64,000 nt of DNA from Trifolium pratense (lineage: Eukaryota > Streptophyta > Magnoliopsida > Fabales > Fabaceae), in assembly GCF_020283565.1 (NCBI RefSeq), contig NC_060061.1, positions 32,153,362-32,217,361 on the forward strand, read 5' to 3'. Every line of letters starts with the position of its first letter. Positions within the stretch are counted from its first letter, which is position 1. This document shows, piece by piece, positions 47,868 through 60,100 of the stretch. The position numbers and the translations under genes were made by a program. The notes beneath the pieces are model-generated. The model worked only from the letters and a program-made list of their open reading frames with translations, did no database searches and was not told the origin of the DNA.

Positions 47868-48499
47868 TAGAAAAACCTTAAAAATTAAGCTGAAACTTGA
47901 GATTTGGTTGCAGGTTCAAAGCAAGAAGAGATAGAGAGCATTTGAAAAGCTTAGTGATTAAGTAGTAGTATGTGATGATAGTGTTGTTGGTTATCAATCT
48001 GTGTCATTAGCCAGAAAAGTAACAATATTGTGGATGGATGCTGAATTACTTAAAATGGTAAGTAGTAGAAATAATTAAGAAATTGGACTGACTGCTTAAA
48101 ATGGAAAAGCATTATTAATCTTACTGCCTGCCACTACTATTATTGGCCAAAGTAATTGTCATGGGGACCAATTTCGTATGTAGATGCATGAAAATAGGAT
48201 TGTGTGGAGTCATAAAACATGCATGTGAAAAAACTAATGGAAGCAAATAGTCACTGTAATGATTGAATATATCTAATCAAAAGGAAATAAAATAGTCATT
48301 AAATCATCGTATTTTGTTAAACAATTGTTTAAACAATTGTCACTAAATCATCCTATTTTGTGTAAATTATATAATCTATTGTTTCTTTATTATGTATTGA
48401 GAATTCTATTATTGTGATGTCATACTGAAAGTTGTTTTATCAAAGGACAACTTGCTCAAAGAGAAAACAACATTAGTTGAACATATAGATATAACTTAC

Positions 48500-48545
48500 T
48501 TAATAAGGCATTGATGAAAGCAGATTTTCCAACATTAGATGAACC
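48500..48545 (-). pseudogene. NOA1/YqeH-like GTPase exon fragment, copy 2
   Basis: Same sequence and splice borders as 47410-47455, exactly 1090 bp downstream, produced by the tandem duplication. Confidence 0.55.
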
Positions 48546-48605
48546 CTAAAGGCTTAATAGTTTTTAAATATAAAGAACATAAATAGCAAATTGGATGACA
48601 ATTAT

Positions 48606-48951
48606 CTAGACGATTACCCGTGCGATGCACGGATCTTATGCGTTGTTTTATACTATAACATCAAAAAATTATTTGTATAAGTAGCAAATTGATTATTAGC
48701 AAAAACATTAACTATTTTGAACCAAAAATAATAAAATACACAAAATAATAAAATGAAAAAAAATTAAAATGAATAGTAACTCAAATTCTCAAAATAATAA
48801 TAATAATAATAACAATTAGTACCACTCATTAAATTAATTAATATAGGTGGGTGATGTGGCTAAATGAAATGTTTTCATTGGTTTAAGTGAGTGATGTGAA
48901 TTAAGATTTAGATAGTCAATTGGATAATTATCTAGGATTTATACATATAGA
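48606..48951 (-). mobile_element. Helitron copy, 346 bp
   Basis: CTAG at 48606-48609, hairpin, and 5' start TCTATATGTATAAATCC at 48951 (minus). The right flank (TAATGAATT) differs from the flank of the other two copies, marking the end of the tandem array. Confidence 0.75.
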
Positions 48952-50740
48952 TAATGAATTAAAAAGTGTTTTATTTTTTATAAAAACGAAATCAAACAGA
49001 TACAAAATCAAAGCAAAAAACAACGAAATCCAGGTAATGAACAACAAAAGCTGATACAGAGAAACAAACAGAATAATTGAGAATTAGGAACAGAATCTTC
49101 ACGTTTAGCATTCCGATCCCTAATCCTTCGCATCTGCCAAAATATTACGTACGTCTTTACCCAATTCATTATTAGTTCTTATCATTTCATTTCACGATCT
49201 TATGTTTTTCATTTTCAATTCAATTTTCCCAAACCCAAAATCAACCTTTCCTCTTTATAATCTCGCAATTTTGTGTTTTTATACATTGATCTCGTCAATT
49301 CCTTCTTGGGTTTTTCGTTTTTGCTGTTAAAGACTTCATTTTTGTTTTTTTCATGTTGAAAATACTGATTTTGGGGTATTTGTAGAATTCATGAAGTAAA
49401 AATCTTTGCTGGGAAGAGTGTGGATTTGCTGTTTTTCATCAAAGTTGCTCTGCTTTGGGTGATTGCTACCACCGGTACGCTCTTGCCTCAATCACATTTT
49501 TACATTTCTTTGCATACATTTCATCATGTAAATATGATGCATAATGGACTTTGTTTGTTGGCTTTGAATGATTATAGTTTAACTGCATTTTTTTAGTGTT
49601 CTGTGTGAATTTTGTATTAATGGGAATTGGGAAGCAACATTGAGTCATTGACCACAAATCCTAGCTCAAGTGGCAGAAATGCCGAAATTGCTAGGTCGGA
49701 CGCTATGACCAGGGTTCGAAAATAATAAGGAATAATCCCTTCCGTCTCTATTATAAAAAAAAACACTTTTTAGGTTCATTGAATAACTAATGTATCTGGT
49801 CTATAAGATGGACTAGATACATTAAACATTCTACGAATCTAAAAACTAAAATTTTTCTTACAATAAAGATGAGAGGGAGTATTACATATGGTTGCTTTAG
49901 ATTTATCTGTTGTATGGGAAGAGTTGATTGGAAAAGTCTAATGAAATTGGAATTATAGGTTGTTAGATTAGGTGATATATTAGCTTGGGTTCTGGTGGTG
50001 CTGAAACTGATTCATGAAATCAGAAAACTTGTAGAAGAATTAGGAGGAGTTGCAACTATAGGGTACATAAGATCGTGGCAGATATGAATAATGACCCTAC
50101 CAATGAATGCAAGTGTGGTGCACTAAAATTTTGATTGTGTTGTAGAGGAAATAGGATGTTATTTACTTTATAGATATGATGTTACCTAGAGAATGAGATA
50201 GGAAAGGACTGAGCTGAAGAAGTAGTACAGAGTGGGCATATAGATCCTGTCATTTGAGTTAGTATTTTTCTTTTGATTGAAAAATTTGTGTTGTGAGTGA
50301 GTTTAGCTGTCTAGGAAAAGCTTGGATTTTTTTGACATAGTTGTCGAAATAAATATACGCCTAAATACATAATGGAAATGCTCTATATCTGCAGTTTATC
50401 ACTTCATGAATCTTTAATAACATATTCTCAATCCAAACTTATTACATTTGAATTCCTAAACATCTTGTGGACTACCCTTCCAGTTTAATCCCTTTTCACT
50501 TATTTGAGTTGCTAGTAAGATACTCGGCTATTCTTAAATACACGCAATGACGGTAGTAATATAAATGTTGCATTAATAGTGCTGACAAAGTCCTCCCGCT
50601 ACTTTCATCCCGCAGGTTGCAACTTGCAAATATGAGTCTGATTAATCATTTATTTCATGTAATATGAAAGATTGTTTTTCTTGTTTTACAATAGTAATCA
50701 CTTTGATACCTTGCTCAAATGTGGTCATTGAATGCAGAAA
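48952..50740 (+). other. ATG18 promoter, 5' UTR exon and intron (probable)
   Basis: A T-rich leader with a probable untranslated exon ending near 49473 (ACCACCG then GTACGC). An intron up to the acceptor at 50737 would follow. The intron holds a partial SINE (49655-49722) and a Stowaway-like MITE with CCCTCCGTC-type ends (about 49728-49890). Transcription start not defined. Confidence 0.45.
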
Positions 50741-53700
50741 ATGCTGGCAGATACCCCCTCATCTCATATGAATTCGGCTGTTTCTTCACCTCAAAGAATA
50801 TTTTCAAATTCAAGGATCGAAAATTGTGAATACCCCAATAGTGGGGCCTCCTCTTCTCTTTCCCGGCTCGATGCAGATATCAACGGCAGTTATGAATCTG
50901 ATCTGTTCTCAATTTCATGGAATCAGGACTACGGTTGCTTTGCTGCTGGAACAAGTCATGGTTTTCGAATCTATAATTGTGAACCTTTCAAAGAAACTTT
51001 CCGACGTGATTTAAAAAGCGGCGGCTTCAAAATTGTAGAGATGCTGTTCCGCAGCAATATCCTAGCACTTGTTGGTGCTGTAGCTAATTCCAATTACCCA
51101 CCCAATAAAGTTTTGATTTGGGATGACCATCAGAGCAGGTGCATTGGTGAATTCACTTTTAGATCTGAAGTTCGTGGAGTGAAATTAAGACGTGATCGAA
51201 TTGTGGTTGTTCTTGAGCATAAGATCTATGTTTATAACTTCATAGATTTGAAGCTTCTTCATCAAATTGAAACTATGTCAAATCCTAGGGGGTTGTGCTG
51301 TCTTTCATACCAGTCAAATACATTTGTTTTGGCTTGTCCAGGTCGTCACAAAGGACAGGTTCGAGTGGAACACTTTGGATTGAATATGACAAAATCAATC
51401 AATGCCCATGATTCCCAAATTGCCTGCTTCACTCTGACGGCAGACGGTCTCCTTCTTGCAACTGCTAGTCTGAAGGGCACTTTGATTAGAATCTTCAATA
51501 CAATGGACGGGTCTCTCTTACAGGAAGTAGGTTACTACACCATGTATTTAATCATCGTGATAAATCATCATTATGCTGAACTTGCTGTTTTCATATTTTC
51601 CTTTTCCAGACTTTTCTTTTTCACATTCGTATAGTATGAAATGGATTGACCGGAAAATATTTTTTTTAATGCTTTATTTTGTTGAGAATTTTTCCATATT
51701 CTTATAACTGATTGAAAGCGAGAAAATAGAGCAAACTTCATCTAAGTATAGTAAGGCATTTTCACTGCTGTAAGTTTTTTACTGTGTTGAACAGCCCTGC
51801 ATCTTGGTCATTCTTAAATACATACGAAATATAACAATTTTCTTTGCAGCTTTTGGAAGACTCTAGTTGCAATAACAATGTTTTAGCATGTCTTTATCAG
51901 TTTGATCTTCTTTATCAGTTTTCCCCTTTTCGTTTTCAATAATCCATTTTCTCTTTCATGTAAGGTAAGAAGAGGGGTGGATAGGGCTGAAATCAGCAGT
52001 ATAGCTCTGTCTCCAAATGTCCAATGGTTGGCAGTATCAAGTGACAAAGGAACTGTTCATATATTCAACTTGAGAGTGAGAGTGTTTGGGGAGGATAGTA
52101 TGATACGCCCAACTGCTGTCCAAGGGCCTGTACTGCTTCATCAGAATTCTTCAACTGCTTTAGATCCCTTGATTTCTCCAAATACCGGTGCCAACCCCAA
52201 TTCATCGTTATCTTTCATGAGAGGTAAAATTGTTTTACTTTTGTAATGTAGGGCGCCTGAAATTATCATAATTTGGAGATTCATTCAGATCATTTTTTCC
52301 AGTTTACCAATTCGAATACTTATCTTATCCAGCCCAGGGAGTCACAATATGTTTGTACGGTTTTTAGATAATTTGTATGCCTATATCATTTAGAAAACTT
52401 AATGGAATCGCTTGATTCATGAAATAAGATCAACCCCCTCCCCAGCCCCCATGACAGGGCATGACTCTATGTTGCTATGTGCATTCTAGTGCTGTTCAAA
52501 TTGTTAATTCTATTTTCAAGGATAACTCTATATATACGACACACAAAATGTCAATTTTTTGTGCTCCGTTAGATTTACTTTTGGATTTGTGCAGGGTAAC
52601 ATCAACATTTTTTTCCTGCACAAATCTACATGAAATCAATGATTTTGCGCATTAGGTTTGTTTGTTTCTTTATTTATTTAATTGTTCTTTTGGTTTATGA
52701 GTTATCGGCATAGCATTGCCTCTTTGAGAATCAACTCCTTGCAAGCATGTAGTATCTTCTCTAATAGAAGCCATATATATATTTAAGGCTGTTCTCTATA
52801 TATCAACTCATGATTTTTTAGCTTACTTTTAAGATGGAAAATTGCATAACATTTATGGCACTTTTATTTTTTTGTGCTTACCTATTATCTCCGAAAATAT
52901 TGTAGGGGTTTTACCAAAATATTTTAGCTCAGAATGGTCATTTGCACAGTTCCGCTTGCCTGAAAGCACTAAATTCATTGTGGCATTTGGATCACAAAAC
53001 ACTGTCCTAATTGCTGGAATGGATGGAAGGTATGTCTGTTTGCTATCATCTTACTGTTAAGCGTGGACTTGTCAATTGTGTGCATTTAACCCCTCTGTTT
53101 TTCTAAAATTGAATCCTTGATTTTTGATATTTTCAATAAAGTTGAGGTACACATAATATAGTAGTGTTGCATGCCGTTGAAAAGTTGAAATTAATGGCTC
53201 ATTAGTGATAGTGATCCAGGTTGGGCGTATATAATTGAATAATTTTCTGTAGTATGCTCATTTTTTTTTAATGGCATCTGTAGTATGCTCATTAGTTATT
53301 GTTTCTGCATATATACTTTCAGATACCGAGAAAGTGTCGTCAGCTTTTATAAAATCACTGTTTCTGCATAATCTGTTTCCATACGCTACCATCCCCCTTG
53401 CTTTGTAGTTGGTCGCATGTTATGATTTAATCAACCTCAAAAGAATATATTTTAAATCAATAATAAAATTAGTGTACATGACAATTCATAATCAATAGTT
53501 AACTAGGACAATGTTGTAAAATTGTTACATATATTCTTTTATTTATTGTTTTTCTTATGTGAAAAAAGTTTAAACGTCACTTAGAACGGATAGAGTACTT
53601 CCTTTTAGCCTCTTTAAGATCATTTAATGAACTTGATTCTCCTCATCCTTACATACAGCCTCTCTTTTTTGTCTCAGTTTTTACAGATGCAGCTTTGATC

Positions 53701-53756
53701 AAGTAAATGGAGGAGAGATGTTGCAGAAGGAGTATGTTCGCTTCCTAAAATGTTAA
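50741..53756 (+). CDS. ATG18: ATG18 (WIPI/PROPPIN) autophagy protein, ATG18c/d-like, 415 aa
   Basis: Coding exons are 50741-51526, 51965-52223, 52906-53029 and 53678-53756 (1248 nt, one frame). The acceptor GCAG just before makes the ATG at 50741 most likely; one at 50732 is the alternative. It is a seven-bladed WD40 propeller that binds PI3P on autophagic membranes. The phosphoinositide motif, usually L/F-RRG, reads VRRG at 263-266 ([13 protein letters not shown]). Downstream [13 protein letters not shown] and [14 protein letters not shown] are hallmarks of ATG18c/d; the Ser/Asn-rich loop between blades is also typical. The C-terminus is GSFYRCSFD then GGEMLQKEY. Looks complete. Confidence 0.92.
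53246..53293 (-). mobile_element. Micro poly(A)-like insertion with 17-bp TSD
   Basis: TCTGTAGTATGCTCATT is at 53246-53262 and 53277-53293, separated by seven T plus AATGGCA. It lies in the last intron of ATG18. Confidence 0.5.
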
Positions 53757-54456
53757 ATAAGGCACGGATGAACTATTTCAAGCACTATTTGTGAATAATA
53801 TGCCCCCAGCATCAAGCAATAAACTCTTCTCCTTCTATGTAAATATGTATATTTTGCTTGTAAATATTGTGTAAAAAAATGAAACAAAATTGAAAAGGAG
53901 ACAAATTGATAGCAATTGCTAAGATAATAAATTGCTTGTTGAATGTGTTAGTTTACTTACACCAGCCCGTGGGAATTTTATTGCATTAAACAAATACTAA
54001 AATTATGTTACATTGGTACATTCATGCCTCTACTTATAAACACATATGAACATGCATGGACCAATGTAACATGAATGTATACTGCAGATGGTGATGCATA
54101 TGACAAAACAATATATTTGCTCTTAACTGAGATACACATTGCTCGCATAAAGGATCTGTTATGAAACTCTTCTAAATACTAGATGTTATCATCACTTGTG
54201 ATTTGTTATATCCGCAGGACAGGAGAAAAATAGAGGTATTGAAATTCCTCTGATAATAACTAGAGGAGACATTGCGCCACATATCAGTAAATTAGTGAAC
54301 AGCTTGTGGTTATGCATATTATTAGAAAGTTGAATGCACTAAACACATGACCCAATAGAAACCATTGCAGCATGTATTCCACCAAAATAAAATCCTTTAT
54401 ACTTGTTAACAAATATAAATTCCTTTATACTTATTAAAATATTCCTTGGCAAGTGT
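53757..54456. other. ATG18 3' flank
   Basis: Probable 3' UTR then AT-rich sequence up to the LTR element; no gene recognised. Confidence 0.4.
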
Positions 54457-54461
54457 CTATC

Positions 54462-54997
54462 TGACGCAGTACGGAAGCGTGAAGGAAAAGCAAGCGCTAA
54501 TCCTATAATAAAACACAGGTTCGCAAGCGACAAACCTGTCAGATAAGGCTCTGGAATCCACCAGATTTCCGGAATCCACCAGAAAGAGTAACTAATCTAG
54601 AATCCACTAGACTTCCGGAATCCACCAGAAGGAGTAACTAATCTAGAATCCACTAGACTTCCGGAATCCACCAGAAGGAGTAACTAATCTAGAATCCACT
54701 AGACTTCCGGAATCCACCAGAAGGAGTAATTTGGAGTCCACCAAATTTGAGAAAATTCTCTATAATTTTATTGAATGAAAAAAGTTCCCTTCAAGGCTAC
54801 AATAGTTTACCTTAAATAGTAGTGAAAAATAAAAATAACAAATCTTCTAAAAGATTGTAAAAATAAAAATAACAAACCTAGCTAAAATATAAAAATAACT
54901 AATCTAGGTGAAATATAAAAATAAGAAATCTACCTAAAATATAATAAAACTAAATCTAACTAAAATAATAAAATACTGAAGAAATCCTCCTACATCA
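54462..54997 (-). repeat. LTR (left, 3' LTR in element sense), 536 bp
   Basis: Contains a tandem array of a 45-bp unit around GGAATCCACCAGAAGGAGTA (about 54560-54725, three full copies plus partials). Identical to the right LTR by eye. Confidence 0.92.
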
Positions 54998-55977
54998 GTC
55001 TCCTCTACCTCAAAAGAACTCGACCCCGAGTTCTCATCTTGATAAGGAGCCTCATTTGCTTGATACTGACTCATGCGTTTATCATAGTAGAAACTTAGTA
55101 TCGGTTTTTCTTTAATTACCAAATTCTTTCTCGTTTGCTCGATAGCTACTTTTTGCTCTTCTTTTAGTCTTGTCTCATACCGACTCTTTTCTTCTTTAAA
55201 AGCTTGATTTTTCTCCTCTAACTTGAGATACAACTCCCTCCGTTTTGTTACACGTTCTAAGCTTCTAAAAATAGGGAATGAACCTTGAGTTATCCTTGAT
55301 CTTGCAGTGTGCATTGACACAATAGACCAATTGCCTTCATCAACATAGTTCTTCTCCGAATCATCTCGTTCATCGATCTCCTTCTTCTCATCTTTGGATT
55401 CGTCCACTTCAACCGAAACATCTTGTTCAGCTACTAATTTAACTTCTTTCAGTTTTGTTTGATCAGAACGATCGTTGAGTTTCTGCGGAAGAGATGGTTG
55501 ACTATCATCTAGGGTTTCGGTATCTGTATCAACAATATGTTCGTAGGATCCATTCTTTTTAGTAACACCAGCTTCAATATCAACAACAAATTTTATTGAG
55601 TTTAACTCTTTGTTGCCACCGATTTTATGCACTTCATGGTTCTCACTCTCGTCTTCAGGCAAATCAGTATTCCTGTTTGTTGTTTTGACCGTAAAAATAT
55701 TGTTTGTCTCATGACCATTCTCAACAAACAAATCGATTTTAGTACATTCTTTTACCTCATGTTCCTTTGCTTCAAACTTATCCGCTGCGAGTTTACAAGC
55801 AACGTGTCCTTTATCTCTATGATGCCGTCGGACGTTGTTGGTGGTATTGTAGTAGGCGTTGTTGTTGTTCAAACAATTTGATAATATCGTTATTTGTGCA
55901 CTCAAAGCAGTTAGGGCTGCGGTAACATCCGCGGTAAATCCCTCAAGGTCTGCCCTGGTCGCTGGTTTATCTCCCAT
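54934..55977 (-). CDS. Gag-like acidic protein of the non-autonomous element, 347 aa
   Basis: Starts MGDKPATRADLEGFTADVTA, with an Ala/Leu/Thr-rich N-terminal helix resembling the start of some plant gypsy-type gag proteins. A long Glu/Asp/Lys-rich middle (about 60-230) and a basic helical, coiled-coil-like part (about 245-300) follow. No zinc knuckle and no pol motifs. The last 22 codons run through the polypurine tract into the 3' LTR. The protein may serve packaging; family not established. Confidence 0.6.
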   Translation of the reverse strand: MGDKPATRADLEGFTADVTAALTALSAQITILSNCLNNNNAYYNTTNNVRRHHRDKGHVACKLAADKFEAKEHEVKECTKIDLFVENGHETNNIFTVKTTNRNTDLPEDESENHEVHKIGGNKELNSIKFVVDIEAGVTKKNGSYEHIVDTDTETLDDSQPSLPQKLNDRSDQTKLKEVKLVAEQDVSVEVDESKDEKKEIDERDDSEKNYVDEGNWSIVSMHTARSRITQGSFPIFRSLERVTKRRELYLKLEEKNQAFKEEKSRYETRLKEEQKVAIEQTRKNLVIKEKPILSFYYDKRMSQYQANEAPYQDENSGSSSFEVEETDVGGFLQYFIILVRFSFIIF

Positions 55978-56025
55978 GACTGTTCAATTCACGAAAGAAC
56001 AGGGGAAACCTGCTCTGATGCCAAC

Positions 56026-56561
56026 TGACGCAGTACGGAAGCGTGAAGGAAAAGCAAGCGCTAATCCTATAATAAAACACAGGTTCGCAAGCGACAAACC
56101 TGTCAGATAAGGCTCTGGAATCCACCAGATTTCCGGAATCCACCAGAAAGAGTAACTAATCTAGAATCCACTAGACTTCCGGAATCCACCAGAAGGAGTA
56201 ACTAATCTAGAATCCACTAGACTTCCGGAATCCACCAGAAGGAGTAACTAATCTAGAATCCACTAGACTTCCGGAATCCACCAGAAGGAGTAATTTGGAG
56301 TCCACCAAATTTGAGAAAATTCTCTATAATTTTATTGAATGAAAAAAGTTCCCTTCAAGGCTACAATAGTTTACCTTAAATAGTAGTGAAAAATAAAAAT
56401 AACAAATCTTCTAAAAGATTGTAAAAATAAAAATAACAAACCTAGCTAAAATATAAAAATAACTAATCTAGGTGAAATATAAAAATAAGAAATCTACCTA
56501 AAATATAATAAAACTAAATCTAACTAAAATAATAAAATACTGAAGAAATCCTCCTACATCA
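56026..56561 (-). repeat. LTR (right, 5' LTR in element sense), 536 bp
   Basis: Same as 54462-54997. Followed (in element sense) by the primer-binding site at about 56007-56025. Confidence 0.92.
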
Positions 56562-56566
56562 CTATC

Positions 56567-56905
56567 AATGAGAGATGTCTTCAGGAATTTAGCTTGGTTG
56601 ATCGTGTTGGAGCTGTTGTTTGGTGAGGTGTTTGGCTAATCTGAGTGGATAGTTCTAGTTTTTGCTTGACTTTGGAGTGGTCGTTTTGGTTGTGGCTGTA
56701 GTGGGGATTTCAGGATTTGTTTGTAAGCTGCCCTTTGTTGCAGTGTAAGGGTTTGTTGCGTAGGTGTTTGTTTGCTTTTAATCCAGTTGTTCCTTCCTGG
56801 TTGTATAAAGGAACTACTTGCCTTCTTTATATGCTTTCTAGCTTCTCATGTACTTGTTAAAAGATTGCTATCTAATAAATTTTACCAATTCAAAAAAAAA
56901 AAAAA
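56567..56905 (+). pseudogene. LINE 3' UTR-like remnant with poly(A)
   Basis: T/G-rich text ending ACCAATTC followed by sixteen A (56890-56905), like other LINE ends in the window. No coding part remains, and the target duplication was not found. Confidence 0.45.
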
Positions 56906-57127
56906 AAAGAGACTGGTAGGCATCTGTGTGTTGACCACATTGCAATTTGTGTGAATCATAATACTATTATTTGTAATAAATTGCATTGTTGTTCTACAAC
57001 ATTTTGCCTTTTATTGCTCTCTTATTTGTTTTTTTTATACCGGCATCTCCTTGGTCTCTAATATGATCCTCTGATGTTTGGGTGCCCAGGAGTATTTTGA
57101 CAACTATATAGCATAGTTTCAGCAAGA

Positions 57128-60100
57128 TTACAGCTTAGATCTTGTGCTTTTCTCATCGAATACAATCATCACCTTCCCTATAGCTTTCCTATCTCTTATA
57201 GCAGAGAAGGCGAGGTTGGCCTGCAACAGTAAGAAATTGTTTACACATCAATATAGCACTAACCCCCATTGAACATCAATAGGACACATGTACGGAGAAT
57301 AAGGCAAACAGTACAAATTTATGGGGTAAATCAGCATTTTAGTCATTGAAATTGTAAGAGTCGGCCGATTTACTTCTTCAAATTTGCAAAATAGCAATTT
57401 AGTCCCTTAAATTGAACAATGTCAATCAATTTAGTCTGTTTTCTAATTTAACACTACGATTTTGAAGGTATTATGATTGTCTTAATGCTCCAAGAGACTA
57501 TTTAAGTCAATACATAAGTCTTTTATTGGTTTTGATGGATGTTCAAAACAAATATATTTTGATGGAGGGACTAAATCGATTGACCTTCTAAAATTTAAGA
57601 GACTAATTTGCTATTTTGTAAATTTGAGGGACTAAATTGCTCGACCCTTACAATTGCAAGAACAAAAATGATTCCAAATTTCTGGCTAAAAAGTTATTTT
57701 CTCAAAAAGTTAAGTATAAATGATAAATTCAACCTTTATAATGAGCCATTATAGAATACATCAAATCTAAACTAAAAAGTAGTGGATATTATAAATAACA
57801 TCTACATCAATCCATAAATATTTCATCAAAATCAAAACTGTAAAAACTAATGAGAAAAGGCTGATATATAACATTTATCGTATTAACAATTGCCTTTGGT
57901 CATTGATAACACAACTAGTATATCACGTACTCCTATTTAGATAAATGCTTCGTTACCTTCAAAAAGTATAAATAGCAAGAATATGTGTAACCATTCTTAT
58001 TTCCCCACCCTAACCACACACAAATTTTAACCTGATCAAATAGAACCCCAAGAAAAAGTGAACATTGAGCTATATATTGTGATGAGATCCCCATTTAAAC
58101 TAAAGTCAACACTGAACCAGAATAAGGCCAGTAATAAACATGCTGATTTAGATATACCAGTGAACTATCTAAAGCAATAGTTTCCTTCAAAGAGTTACAG
58201 CAGTAGTGAAATCTCTTTCAACAAAAAGGTCAAATCTTGAATGTAGATTGAATTAGAGATTAGAGAATGCACAAATTATTAAACCAGTTAAGACAAGGGA
58301 ATTTCTGACCTCTGACAGGCTGTAAGAATGAGAAATGTGAACGGAAATCAAGCCTTTTGTCAACCAAGACAGTAGCTCCTTCAGAGAGTCTTCAAGAACA
58401 ACTGGGCGGTGTATTTTATAACTACCCCAATACAGGCCATGTACTGTCCAATTCTGCCAAAAAATAAGAAAGAGAACACAATATTGTGTACATCATGACG
58501 GTAAGCCAGATAAGTTTTTTCTGTTACAGATTATAATATTTAGGCTTAACTATACATTTGGTCCCTTACGTTTATTTTAGGTTTCAATTTGGTCCCTTAC
58601 GTTTAAAAAGTATCAATTTGGTCCCTTACGTTTATTTTAGGTTTCAAGTTGGTCCTTTCCGTCAATTTTGTCACATGTGGCAGTCAATTTGCATACGTGG
58701 ACTGACACGTGGCACTTGGACACGCTGACACGTGTACTATTCAAACGGTGTTAATGACAAAACTAACGGAAAGGACTAACTTGAAACTTAAAATAAACGT
58801 AAGGGACCAAATTGATACTTTTTAAACGTAAGGGACCAAATTGAAACCTAAAATAAACGTAAGGGACCAAATGTGTAGTTAAACCTAATATTTAATATAC
58901 AAACTTATGTATAGTGCCGTCATCGGAAATACCCTACGAAACTAAAAGTTTTCAGGTAAAAATATGTGCATGTTAATTAAACACCCTGGCACCCTGCTCA
59001 CCAATTTAACAAAAACTAAAAGTGAGCAACATTACAAGTGATGCATAAATTGTATGAATATGTATGCTAGTACGGGTACATCCGTACATATAATTGAGGA
59101 CATTGTTTTGGGAAGTGGGATATCTAGAGGTTTATCAAACAACAAAAGCTACAGTCATGATATCAATCATTGAAGAGAAGAAAGAAGAGATTAAATCAAT
59201 GTTGATGGGAAAATGTAAGATGTGCTCCCTCCATATCCCTTCCCAATTGATTTCAAACTGATTCTTATTAAAATGTAATTTTTTTCTTCAAAAAAAAAAA
59301 TTTAATTTTAAATTCAAAGTGTATGTGAATAATGCATGACCAGATCAGGCAGCAAGCTGTCCGCGTATAAAGTTATTTAGTGATAAAACAAGACAAGGTA
59401 ATTGCATAGTCTGAAACTCTATTCCTGATGTACCTTAACAAGAGCAATGTTAGCAGGGATGACAGGAACTTCTCCACTTGCAAACCCAATTATTAGAATG
59501 TTAGCTCCCCATTTCAGAAGCCGCAAAGATTCTTTGTTAAGCTTGCCTCCAACAGGGTCATACAGGACATCGACCCCTTTAAGCCTTCTGACCTTAAGGA
59601 ACTCTTTGACACTCTCGGTGACATTTTCATTACCCAAGTCCACCACATGATCCACACCAAGTGATTTCAAGAGCTGCACTTTTTCAGCCCCTCTGACAAC
59701 AGATTGTACAAAACAATAAACACTCAACTCCGATGGATATCAATTTAGATATTAAAATCCAGAAATCTAGAAAGGAAGCTTCTCGTTGTATAAGCTGAAA
59801 TTAACACAGGCATCTCAATTTTTTTTCAGAAACTCTCTCATTCAACCTACCCATAAAACAACTATACATTTACAAAGACTTCTCTATGAATAAAAATCCA
59901 TAAATTCATTTTAGCTAAGAAGCTCATGGGAGCTAGAAGCCAATCCAACCTGAACCCTACTCAAAGCATAATGCCATTGTGCACAAAATATGCAAAAGCA
60001 AAAGAGTACCTAGCAACAGCAATGACAACGGCTCCGCATGCTTTTCCAATTTGCACAGCTGCTAGACCCACTCCTCCTGCTGCACCCAAAACCAACAATA

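Larger units (their letters stand above)
46351..48951. repeat. 1.1-kb tandem units, each Helitron plus host fragment
   Basis: Unit 1 is 46351-47508, unit 2 is 47509-48597, and unit 3 (48598-48951) is the Helitron part only. Units 1 and 2 differ at few positions apart from a much longer TA run in unit 1. Each contains CTAGACGATTACCCGTGCGA, a Helitron body, then about 730 bp with the exon fragment described separately. Confidence 0.9.
54457..56566 (-). mobile_element. Non-autonomous LTR retrotransposon with gag-like ORF
   Basis: The element 54462-56561 is 2100 bp, flanked by CTATC at 54457-54461 and 56562-56566. The two 536-bp LTRs (TGACGCAG to CCTACATCA on the plus strand) look identical. Orientation is minus: next to the right LTR is a primer-binding site containing TTGGCATCAGAGCAGG, and near the left LTR a purine tract TTGAGGTAGAGGAGAC. 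There is no protease, integrase or RT, only one acidic ORF. The plan is that of TR-GAG/LARD-type elements moved in trans. Confidence 0.93.

Noticed and set aside
54555..54740. Regularly repeated units looking like a repeat-spacer array
   Set aside because: These are contiguous 45-bp tandem repeats inside an LTR and occur identically in the other LTR; a CRISPR array is not expected in a plant nuclear genome.
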